Shown piece after piece: positions 28,472 through 35,995 of a DNA stretch of 64,000 nucleotides (position 1 is its first letter; the number at the start of each line of letters is the position of its first letter). The notes beneath the pieces were generated by a model. It saw nothing but the letters and a program-made list of their open reading frames with translations. It searched no databases and was not told where the DNA came from. Source of the DNA: Thraustochytrium sp. TN22 (taxonomy: Eukaryota; Sar; Bigyra; Thraustochytrida; Thraustochytriidae); the NCBI GenBank assembly GCA_013306675.1, contig JABLUY010000153.1:29371-93370 (forward strand), written 5' to 3'. A program made the translations under genes and the position numbers.

Positions 28472-29308
28472 CCCAATTGTACCATGTGGCCGCTCTTTTG
28501 CTTGCGTGGCCGTGGCGCAAGGCAGCTCACGAGGCGGCCTTGGCTGGGCAGCTCACGAGGCGGCCTTGGCTGGGCAGCTCACGTTGGCTGCACTTCGAGA
28601 GACGATGATGACGCGTGCCAGCGCAGCGCAACGCAGCGCAGCGCAACGCAACGTACGATGCGGTGCTGCATCTCCCCCGAGCTCAAGGTGCCCAGAACCT
28701 CGCGGCGCACGTTCTCCATCCTCACGACGTCGTGCCTCCGGCCGAGCTCGGGCTGCTGACCCAGAGCAGGCCGACCGGCTGCGCACGGTCGGCCACGCAA
28801 CCTCGGCAACGTCGATGCCATTCGTCGTTCGTCCGGTACGCAGACTACGGCGGCACCAATGGCGCGCTCATTGGCGCCAGAGCCCGCAGAGCCCCAGGTA
28901 CTGATTATCAACCTGGCACCTCCGGTACACTGGCCGGTTCTCCGGTCTCCGCGGGATCCGCGCGGCCGCTCCTTCTCCGCGCGGCGGCCGCCGCGACCAA
29001 ATCGGATTCTCGCGCGCGCGCGGCGGCGGCGGCGGCGGCGGCGGCGGCTCGCGCGCGCGGACGCGCCCGCGCGGCGGCGGCGGCGCGAGCGAGCGAGCGG
29101 CGGCGCGCGGCGGCGGCCGCGTTTCCGCGTTTTGGAGCCGAGGGGGCTAGCGGGGGAGGCCGGGCGGCGGCAGGCGCGCGCGCGCGCGGCGCGGCGGCGC
29201 GGCGGCGCGGCGGCGCGGCGCGGCGGCGCGGCACGCAGCGCAGGGCAAGGCAGACGCCGGAGCTGGTGGACGGCGCCGAGGCGCCGAGGCGGCGGGACGC
29301 GGAACGCG
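28472..29308. other. Spacer and GC-rich leader of the PARP gene
   Basis: Contains two and a half copies of a 32-base unit (GGCAGCTCACGAGGCGGCCTTGGCTG type, 28521-28590), an AACGCAGCGC simple repeat (28620-28660) and long GCGGCGGCG runs (29015-29230). The PARP frame is open from an ATG at 28859, but the 150 codons before 29309 are Arg/Ala simple sequence, so I treat them as leader. Confidence 0.45.
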
Positions 29309-31573
29309 ATGGCGCTGGAGAACGGGGGCGAGGTGCTCGTGGCCTTCCCGCCGCTGGACGCCGGGGAGGAGCCGTGGCGGAGCGAGGACGTGGAGATGCT
29401 GCGCGAGTCGTGCGGGTCGCGGGCGAGCAACGTGACCATCATGTCGGGCGACGTGGTGGAGGATGAGGATGAGGAGGAGGAGGAGGAGGGAGATCGCGAG
29501 GAGAGCAAAGACGCCAACGCGGAGGAGACGAAGCTCAGCAGCGGGAGCCCGGAGCCCGCCAAGAGCAGGACGGATGGCACGGCGCAGGGTTCGCAGCCTA
29601 CTGTGCAGGAGCAGCAGCAGCAGCAACAACAACAACAACAACAGCCAGGCAAGCGGCGACGATTGGCGAGCGCGCTCCGCCTGATTTGGCCAAGCTCGTC
29701 CTCGTCGTCGAGCTCTACCGAGGCGCAAAGCGTTGAGGAGACGCGGACTGGCGAAACGGCGCCGGCGCCGACGGGGGACAAGCCTCTGGACGAGAACGTC
29801 GACCTGGACGGGGACGAGGACGCGTACTGGGACGATGACAGCGATTGCGGCGCGGACTTCATTGACGAAGACGCGGATGCCACCTCGGACGCGATGGTCG
29901 ACCCTGCGCTTGTGCTCGTGGGCCAGGCGATGAACCCGGAGGGGGGCTGGGACTCGATGCAGACGATGGAGCGCGAGCTGAGCGCAGCGTGCGGCTCAAT
30001 GCCTCCAGGCCTGCGCGCCGCATTCTATGCGCTGCCGTGCGCGGCGTCGTGGCTGTGGATCGAGGCAGACATGTTCACACTGCACTCCATGCGAGCGAGC
30101 GAGCTGGCCGGCGTGCAGGCTCTGTGCGCCACCAAGGAGGAGAAACTGTCGGGCCGCGTGGCGTGCGTGCGCGTCCTCATCAAGGTGACTCGCCGGCTGT
30201 CGTGGGACAGCGTGGAAGTCAGGGGCCTGACGCGCAGCTTCCCCCAAGTAGGTCAGGGCATCTACGAGGGCGCGCACGCCCCGGACCTGCGCGACATCTT
30301 GCCGAGCTCGGTAAACTGGCTGCTTATCGACCGCCTCAGGCAGCGCGCGCGCATCGAGGCAAGGAAAGGGCCGCGCCCGCACGACGCGCCGCGGAGCTCT
30401 GTGCCGCTGGCTGTGCTTGGGCGTTTCGTCGCCGACACCGTGGCCGGCATTGCCGGGTCGTGCATGCTGTGCTCGTCGCGCCTGCCTCTGCAAATGTATC
30501 GGCCGGTGGTCTGCGAGGCAGAGCGCTGCGTGTTCCAGGCGGAGGAGCTCAAGCTCGGCGTCTGCGTGGAGCACGAACTGATCGAGAACTGGGAGGTGGT
30601 GGATCTGCTACTGGTCTTCCTCTCCTGCGCGCTGGTCTGCAAGACCAAGAACGCGATCTCGCTCTGCATGCCCAAGGGCACCGGCATCCCAGACAACGAG
30701 TACGCGCTCGAGAACCTGATGCGAGCGATGCCGTCCATGGCGATCCTACGCGAGCAGGCCGGTCTGGGCACGCTGCGCGGCTACCTGGACGCCATCGACG
30801 AGCACCTCTACTCGCTGCTGGGCTGGCTCATCGGAGGAGGCTGCCGTACCTTTCTGCGGCGGCTGCCTCCGGATGAGGAAATTCCTGGACTCGACACGGT
30901 GTGCCAATTCCAGGTGATCTCGCCGCTCGAGAAGGAGGCGCGCTTCCAGACTCTGCAGCGCCAGTACGGCTCCTTTCTTGCCTTTCACGGCAGCCCGGCG
31001 GAGAACTGGCATTCCATCGTGCGCCTCGGCCTCAAGAACTTTAGCAATGACCTCAGATACCGCTTGCACGGCGCCTCGTACGGCTCCGGCATCTACCTGG
31101 CTGAGCAGAGCGGGACGAGCCGGCAGTACGTCAAGGCTGGCGCGGTCGGCTGGTCCGGCAGCGCGCTGCTCGCCGGCGAGACCGACCCTGCCGGCGCCGT
31201 AGAGCTGCGCTGCCAGGCGCTTTGCGAGGTGGTTCACAACCCGAGCGAGTTTACCTACGCCACCAAATCGGCCAAGGGCTCCCCGCGCATGACGGCGCTG
31301 CCCGACCCGAACTTTAGGCCCGAGCCCAGCGCCGTGACGCGCACTGCATCCTCAGGCCCTTCGGCCTCTGCGGGCCTTAGCTCGCAGCGCATGTCGCGCT
31401 CCTCGAGGGACGGCATTTACGTCGTACCGCATGAGGACTACGTCAAGACCACGGTCTTGCTTTTGCACACCAAGTCCTTCAACTTCAGTGGGTCGACGCA
31501 TGCGCATGTGCGCGACCTGCAGCTCTCGCCCGCCACTTTCCCGCGAGCCTCGCCGCCGTCTCGGCCCTCATGA
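29309..31573 (+). CDS. PARP-domain ADP-ribosyltransferase, PARP6/8/16-like
   Basis: A 754-residue protein from the ATG at 29309 (an in-frame ATG also exists at 28859). The N-terminus is acidic with Glu, Gln and Ser runs and a basic GKRRRL patch that could be a nuclear signal. Residues about 200-500 form an unassigned domain. The catalytic PARP domain starts near 540: AFHGSPAENWHSIVRLGLKN with His560, then LHGASYGSGIYLAEQSG with Tyr596. This pairing most resembles the PARP6/8/16 group, which mono-ADP-ribosylate. Near the end (VVPHEDYVKTTVLLLH) I see no Glu where the H-Y-E triad would have one, consistent with mono-transfer. Long Ser/Pro inserts sit between the core strands. Substrate unknown. 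Confidence 0.85.
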   Translation: MALENGGEVLVAFPPLDAGEEPWRSEDVEMLRESCGSRASNVTIMSGDVVEDEDEEEEEEGDREESKDANAEETKLSSGSPEPAKSRTDGTAQGSQPTVQEQQQQQQQQQQQPGKRRRLASALRLIWPSSSSSSSSTEAQSVEETRTGETAPAPTGDKPLDENVDLDGDEDAYWDDDSDCGADFIDEDADATSDAMVDPALVLVGQAMNPEGGWDSMQTMERELSAACGSMPPGLRAAFYALPCAASWLWIEADMFTLHSMRASELAGVQALCATKEEKLSGRVACVRVLIKVTRRLSWDSVEVRGLTRSFPQVGQGIYEGAHAPDLRDILPSSVNWLLIDRLRQRARIEARKGPRPHDAPRSSVPLAVLGRFVADTVAGIAGSCMLCSSRLPLQMYRPVVCEAERCVFQAEELKLGVCVEHELIENWEVVDLLLVFLSCALVCKTKNAISLCMPKGTGIPDNEYALENLMRAMPSMAILREQAGLGTLRGYLDAIDEHLYSLLGWLIGGGCRTFLRRLPPDEEIPGLDTVCQFQVISPLEKEARFQTLQRQYGSFLAFHGSPAENWHSIVRLGLKNFSNDLRYRLHGASYGSGIYLAEQSGTSRQYVKAGAVGWSGSALLAGETDPAGAVELRCQALCEVVHNPSEFTYATKSAKGSPRMTALPDPNFRPEPSAVTRTASSGPSASAGLSSQRMSRSSRDGIYVVPHEDYVKTTVLLLHTKSFNFSGSTHAHVRDLQLSPATFPRASPPSRPS

Positions 31574-31718
31574 AGGGCGCGGCCTGTCACATAGCTTTCC
31601 TTCCCCTGCATTGAGGCTTGTGCCGGCGGGAACATCATAAAATGAAGAAAAATCCAGAAAAAAAATCTGATTGATTGGCCCTGTTCCCCTCCCGCGTTGC
31701 TGTAGCGCGTGACCAGGC

Positions 31719-32711
31719 TTGGTTTCCTTCGTCCCACGTACGCTCAACCGGCGGAGGGCCCATGCCACACGCCCGAACAGTCCCACGCTCAAGACCAGCT
31801 TCCATGTTGAGAGCGCCATCGCTCAGATCAGCACCTCGCTAGCGGACTTTGCTCGCCGCTGCAGCTACGTCATCGTCCAGGAGAATGTCTGGGGCGATGC
31901 TGTCCGCGAGCTCAACCCCTCGGCGCGCGTTCTCGCTATTATCGAGGCCGAGCGTGATGAGCACTCCAAGCCTACTGCGGGATGTGTCGAGCAAGCTGAG
32001 GATGTCACGCAGGCGCCTGGCCTGAGGCGCCTGGACGCGACGCGCAACTGCGAAAACGACGTCAAGGGCAGCGCCATGGGGGACTCCAAGTCCCACTCAG
32101 CGGCAGACGTTGATGCACGCGGCGGGACGTCCGAGTCGGCCTCGGCCTCGGCCTCGGCCTCGGCCTCGGACTCGGACTCGGACTCGGACTCTGAGCCCAA
32201 CTGCCATGGCGATTGCGGGCGGTGGTGCGGATGCGAACAAGATGGCGAGCGGACCATGGAGCTGGCCTCTGCCGCTGATTTCTGGCTCAAGTGGCAGGAA
32301 CTCCTCCTCGCGAACCAGGTAAGCGCGGTGGCTTGTGCCGATGTGCTGGCGATGCCCTCTTTTCTCACGAAACCCTCGGGTTTCATGCGTGCCGCGTTGG
32401 ACCTAGCCATTCTGATCACGGCTCACTCGGACCTCGCCAAAGCAGTGTTCAAGAGCACGCACCTGGAAGCGCTTCCGGCTGACATCAAGGATGTCGTCAA
32501 GAAAAATGGTACTTTCGCGGAGTCGGCGAGGTCAAGACTCATTGCCGAATGCGCGACGCTCAGCTCGGTCTACCAACAAGCGAGCAAGGAAGTCTTCCTT
32601 GCCGAGTTTGACAGGGCCCGCTCCGCCAAGCTCGCGGGAGCCGAGGCCAAGATCGAGCAGGACGAGGGAGCGACGGGCGCATGCGCGCGGGCTGTACCTA
32701 ACAACGAGTAA
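31719..32711 (+). CDS. Orphan protein with Ser/Ala/Asp dipeptide repeats (5' end unresolved)
   Basis: A frame of about 330 codons; the first ATG is only at 32076, yet sequence upstream reads like protein (AIAQISTSLADFARRCSYVI, ARVLAIIEAERDEH), so an upstream exon with the start is likely. The middle has a hexanucleotide-driven dipeptide run (SASASASA then DSDSDSDS, 32135-32195) and a short Cys cluster (CHGDCGRWCGC). The C-terminal half is helical (FWLKWQELLLANQ, FMRAALDLAILITAHSDLA). I recognise no family. It opens the accessory-looking block that runs to 40 kb. Confidence 0.5.
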   Translation: MVSFVPRTLNRRRAHATRPNSPTLKTSFHVESAIAQISTSLADFARRCSYVIVQENVWGDAVRELNPSARVLAIIEAERDEHSKPTAGCVEQAEDVTQAPGLRRLDATRNCENDVKGSAMGDSKSHSAADVDARGGTSESASASASASASDSDSDSDSEPNCHGDCGRWCGCEQDGERTMELASAADFWLKWQELLLANQVSAVACADVLAMPSFLTKPSGFMRAALDLAILITAHSDLAKAVFKSTHLEALPADIKDVVKKNGTFAESARSRLIAECATLSSVYQQASKEVFLAEFDRARSAKLAGAEAKIEQDEGATGACARAVPNNE

Positions 32712-32719
32712 AGATCGAA

Positions 32720-33238
32720 TCAAGAATCCATTGCTTCACTGCGCTTGAGGCGCTCAAGTTGGTCTCTGGCGTCCATTGCTGCGACGCTATCTTGCGGTCC
32801 ATTTGCCTCGTAGATAAAAAGCGCCTTGGAGAAATGCCCGGCCGCTTTTTCTGCCATGCCGAAGTCGTCATAGAGCTGCCCAATGCAGTAGTGCATGTGC
32901 GCGACGGTGACGTCGCGCGGGCCATGAGTGCGCCGGTACTCCAGCAGGCGCAGGTGGTAGTGGCGTAGAGAATCCTCAAGACAGCTCTCCCTGAGCAGGC
33001 AGAACGTGCCTTCACCAAGTTCTTTGCGGCACGTCTGGATCATCTGTGTGACAAATTTGGCGCTCACGCTGAGCAAGCCTTCGGTGCGCTCCACTGTAGC
33101 GAGTGCGTCGCGCAGGAGCGGGAGTGCGCGATCGAAGCTGCCCATCGCCATGTGCAGGTCTGCGAGCTCGATCTGCAGTGCGGCCACATTGCTGACGCAC
33201 ACGAGGCCGTCACTGCTTGGAATGCTACAAAAGGCCAT
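32720..33238 (-). CDS. Small TPR-repeat protein
   Basis: A 172-residue all-helical protein. Two TPR-like units are visible: AALQIELADLHMAMGSFDRA with LPLLRDALATVER, and VAHMHYCIGQLYDDFGMAEK with AAGHFSKALFIYE, in the kinesin-light-chain style of alternating G/A/F positions. TPR proteins are protein-binding adaptors; the partner is unknown. The stop is nine bases from the stop of the convergent orphan gene, so the two transcripts must overlap at their 3' ends. Confidence 0.7.
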   Translation of the reverse strand: MAFCSIPSSDGLVCVSNVAALQIELADLHMAMGSFDRALPLLRDALATVERTEGLLSVSAKFVTQMIQTCRKELGEGTFCLLRESCLEDSLRHYHLRLLEYRRTHGPRDVTVAHMHYCIGQLYDDFGMAEKAAGHFSKALFIYEANGPQDSVAAMDARDQLERLKRSEAMDS

Positions 33239-33322
33239 GGTCTCTGGAGTGGCTGCGACCCGCTGCTGGTCCGCTGCTGCTGCTGATGCGGGGGACTGAT
33301 CTTCGAAACAGCCTTCGCGTGG

Positions 33323-33760
33323 TCAAATAGTGCCGACCAGCACTGCTGCTCTCCTCCTCATGCCCCTTACGATGCCGCTGCTGATCTTTAGCATCGAGAG
33401 CGACAGCGTGCCGTCGGCTGCCATGTTGCAAATGATGCAGTGCCCATTGCGTGGTTGCGCGGGCAGATGCCACGCGTCCAGGTGGCGGTAGAAGATGGCC
33501 TGGAATCGTAGCCACTCGCACTGGACGTTGAGGCAGGGCACCGCATCATCCTCGGCTTCGCGCCACTCGTCGCCAGGGGCCAGTGGGCGGATCGCCGGGC
33601 ACTGGATGGTCCTATTGACGGTGTGCACGTCAGTGATGCATCCCTCTCGATCCTCAATCGCCGCAGTGATAGTGCCGAAAAACTCTGCGGCCATGTTGCT
33701 CTTCACGTTGTTGCGGATGTTGCTTCTCCTCGGCACGAGCTCCGTGTAGAAGATTGACAT
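33323..33760 (-). CDS. Orphan small protein A
   Basis: A 145-residue frame starting at an ATG (33760), with ordinary amino-acid composition (MSIFYTELVPRRSNIRNN, AEFFGTITAAIEDREGCITD, FQAIFYRHLDAWHLPAQPR). No domain is recognised. It is divergent from orphan B, with only 150 bases between the two start codons, suggesting a shared promoter. Confidence 0.55.
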   Translation of the reverse strand: MSIFYTELVPRRSNIRNNVKSNMAAEFFGTITAAIEDREGCITDVHTVNRTIQCPAIRPLAPGDEWREAEDDAVPCLNVQCEWLRFQAIFYRHLDAWHLPAQPRNGHCIICNMAADGTLSLSMLKISSGIVRGMRRRAAVLVGTI

Positions 33761-33910
33761 GCGTGCCGGGGGCTTCGGGGGCCTCGGGGCCCTCGGTGGC
33801 CTCGGTGGCCTGCGTGCCCATGTGCCTATGTGCCTATCTCCAATATTTATAGAGACCGTCCGTCTTTTCCATTGTCTTGCTGTTGGCGCCTGCCCACAAC
33901 GCCAACAACC
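33761..33910. promoter_or_regulatory. Short divergent promoter with TATA-like element
   Basis: The 150 bases between two divergent ATGs contain short direct repeats (GGTGGCCTC twice, ATGTGCCTAT twice) and the AT-rich motif AATATTTATAGA at about 33842-33853, some 60-70 bases upstream of the plus-strand start. In this GC-rich window that motif stands out as a TATA-box candidate. Confidence 0.45.
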
Positions 33911-34918
33911 ATGAGCCGCCTGCCCAACCACTATGACTACCTGACTGTCAGTGATCCGCGCGCGCCCAGCTTCCGCGAGCCACGCGCGTACATCGGGCCG
34001 TACCCGGGCAGCGTGCCCTACCTGACGGACTCCTACATCAACAATGACTCCATGGTCAACAAGGTCCCCGGGCAGCGTACCAACGGCAGTATCCGCACGA
34101 CCGTCGAGACGCGCACCCGCGACCAGAATGTCATCAACGTCAACCAGATCGCCTTCATGGACGTGTCAAACGTGGATCGCCCGAAGCTCTGGAACATGCA
34201 GAAGCTCAACCACTGGCTGGCTGACCCGACGCAAGGCTACGAGGTCCTCAACGGCCCGCAGGCAGCGTCACAGGCACTCAACAAGTACCTCAAGTTCAAC
34301 GAAGACAGGAGCAGGGAGCTCAACCGCGAGGAGGCTGAGCGCATGTACATCATGTCTCGCTTCAAGCTCTATGGCGCCGTCGTGAATCGCGATACGGACG
34401 GCCCCTCGGACGATAAGTATCCGCGCGAGCGCAATGCGCGCGCCTTCACCTGCACCGTCAAGGGCATCTGCCACATCCTGGACTACTGGAGCATCAATAA
34501 CAATCCGTTGGGGCAGTACGATGAGTGCTACTTCGTCCTCAAGAAGGTAAAGATCGCGCGGGGCACCCTCTTCGAGTACACTACCACCAGCGTCACCGCC
34601 GAGACTGGCATCCCTGTCGATCCCGCGGTGGTCGGCAAGTGGGTGTGGCAGGTGGTGCCCTTCCGCACGTCAGGCACCGGCATCGACCCCAAGAATTTCT
34701 CCTGGCGCGAGACGCCCACTGGCCCCATCCACTACGGCGGCTACTGGAGGATCGGGCACGCCCACGAGTACGTCTACTCGGATCATGTGCTCAGTCGTGG
34801 CACCTACGATCAACGCACGAGCGAGCTCATGGTGGCGCAGAACATGACCTATCTGCACCTGAACGGCCAAGCACCGCCTGTGCACTTCTACCTCCAGCTA
34901 GGCGATGGCCTTGTGTAA
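33911..34918 (+). CDS. Orphan protein B
   Basis: A 335-residue protein from an ATG in ACAACCATGAGC context. Composition is balanced and rich in Tyr, Asn, Arg and Asp (PNHYDYLTVSDPRAPSFREP, VNQIAFMDVSNVDRPKLWNM, GICHILDYWSINNNPLGQYD, HYGGYWRIGHAHEYVYSDH), unlike the Ala/Arg-rich neighbours. There is no signal peptide or membrane segment. The Asn/Tyr-rich, probably beta-rich sequence gives an impression of a structural or virus-derived protein, but I recognise no family and cannot support that origin. Confidence 0.6.
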   Translation: MSRLPNHYDYLTVSDPRAPSFREPRAYIGPYPGSVPYLTDSYINNDSMVNKVPGQRTNGSIRTTVETRTRDQNVINVNQIAFMDVSNVDRPKLWNMQKLNHWLADPTQGYEVLNGPQAASQALNKYLKFNEDRSRELNREEAERMYIMSRFKLYGAVVNRDTDGPSDDKYPRERNARAFTCTVKGICHILDYWSINNNPLGQYDECYFVLKKVKIARGTLFEYTTTSVTAETGIPVDPAVVGKWVWQVVPFRTSGTGIDPKNFSWRETPTGPIHYGGYWRIGHAHEYVYSDHVLSRGTYDQRTSELMVAQNMTYLHLNGQAPPVHFYLQLGDGLV

Positions 34919-35137
34919 CTAACCTTGGGGCGAGCGTGCGGCGGAGCGGACGAGCAGAGGAGTGACTGAGTGACTGAGTGACTAAGCAACCAAAATAACT
35001 GACTTACTGACCAACTTACTTCTTCCTTGCCAATGCGGACTCGCTTGCTCGCTTGCTTGCTTGCTCGCTTGCTCGCTTGCTCGCTTGCTTCGTGAGTCAG
35101 GACTAACTGGCAGTGATAGCGCTTACCATCCTCCTTT
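34919..35137. repeat. 3' spacer with GTGACTGA and CTTGCTCG repeats
   Basis: Tandem GAGTGACT units (about 34960-34984) and a run of GCTTGCTC/GCTTGCTT (about 35041-35092) between the convergent orphan B and ATG8-like genes. No gene. Confidence 0.7.
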
Positions 35138-35506
35138 TCAGCCGAAGGTGTTCTCCCGTGACATCGTGATGTAGATGTAGCCGTCCCTGTGCATGAATTG
35201 GTCAGCGAGTGCCCCAATGCTCGTGGCCATGGACGGGGTGCAGCCGCCAGGCTCATCCTCCGATTCCACACAGGCGAAGAGTCCAGCGCTGGCCTCGAGC
35301 GTCACGCGCCGCCGAAATGCGTACATGAACTGTCCGAAGCTGCTCTCTCTCTCCAGGACGTAGCGGTACAGCGCGCCGTCCATGCCGACGAACACTGGCA
35401 CGTGCGACGGGTACTCTTTCTTGAAATAAGCCACTCGCGCTGTCTTGGTGTGCGCCGGCACAGTACTCTCCACTAACTCTCGGGTCGTCTTTGCTTTGCT
35501 GGACAT
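35138..35506 (-). CDS. ATG8-like ubiquitin-fold protein ending in glycine
   Basis: A 122-residue ATG8/LC3/GABARAP family protein from the ATG at 35506. Family landmarks: KKEYPSHVPVFV (the KYP.RIPVI strand), FGQFMYAFRRRVTLEASAGLF (VGQF...R.RI.L....A.F), GALADQFMHRDGYIYITMSRE and the ending NTFG. In canonical ATG8 a C-terminal tail after the glycine is removed by ATG4 before lipidation to phosphatidylethanolamine; here TGA follows the Gly codon directly, so the product is born mature. The stretch between the first two strands is shorter than usual and lacks the KKKYLVP block, so it is divergent. It may be a paralogue beside a canonical ATG8 elsewhere. ATG4 lies 19 kb away. Confidence 0.85.
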   Translation of the reverse strand: MSSKAKTTRELVESTVPAHTKTARVAYFKKEYPSHVPVFVGMDGALYRYVLERESSFGQFMYAFRRRVTLEASAGLFACVESEDEPGGCTPSMATSIGALADQFMHRDGYIYITMSRENTFG

Positions 35507-35560
35507 GCCCTGCGCTGTTCGGCTTGCTACTCCACGCACTACCGCCGCTACCCCACTCCC

Positions 35561-35592
<32 letters not shown>

Positions 35593-35995
35593 CCGTGCCG
35601 TTCCACTCTCCTCTCACCATGGTCACTCTCACTAGTGATCTTATGCCACTCGCCCCTCGCCGCGTGCACAAGCCGCTGCGTGCACAAGCCGTGGTGGCCG
35701 CCGCGTGCACAAGCCCAGCGATGGCGAGGGACGGCGGGGACGGCGTGGGAGGCACGGCGAGGGAGGCTGGAGGCTGCGTGGCGCCGGGCGACGCCGCCGC
35801 AGCACACCTCATTCTCCCGCGGCGGGCGGCGGCGGCGCGGCGGGGCGGCGGCGCGGCAGCGCGCGTGCGCGCGCGGGCGGGCGGCGGCAGGCGGCGGCGG
35901 CGGCGGCGGCAGCCGCGCGGGCGCGGGTGGGGCGCTGCGGGTCGACTTTTTCTAGCCGAGCCGAGGTAAGAGGCGCCGAGCGGTACGCTGCCAGC
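35507..35995. promoter_or_regulatory. Divergent promoter of ATG8-like and nuclease-kinase genes
   Basis: About 490 bases with a (CCG) run (about 35560-35593), three copies of GCGTGCACAAGCC (35662-35715) and GGCGGCGG runs (35820-35920). No gene is seen. Confidence 0.5.

Noticed and set aside
28859-29308. N-terminal extension of the PARP protein from an upstream ATG
   Set aside because: The 150 codons are Arg/Ala simple sequence from GCG runs; the ATG at 29309 begins normal protein. It cannot be excluded fully.
33911-34918. Viral origin of orphan protein B
   Set aside because: Only an impression from Asn/Tyr-rich composition; no viral hallmark gene or motif is present nearby.
34888-35271. A minus-strand frame extending past the ATG8-like stop in another phase
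   Set aside because: It would need splicing to join the ATG8 frame. It reads CTTGC simple repeats as Ala/Ser/Lys, and the ATG8 glycine-stop ending is complete without it.
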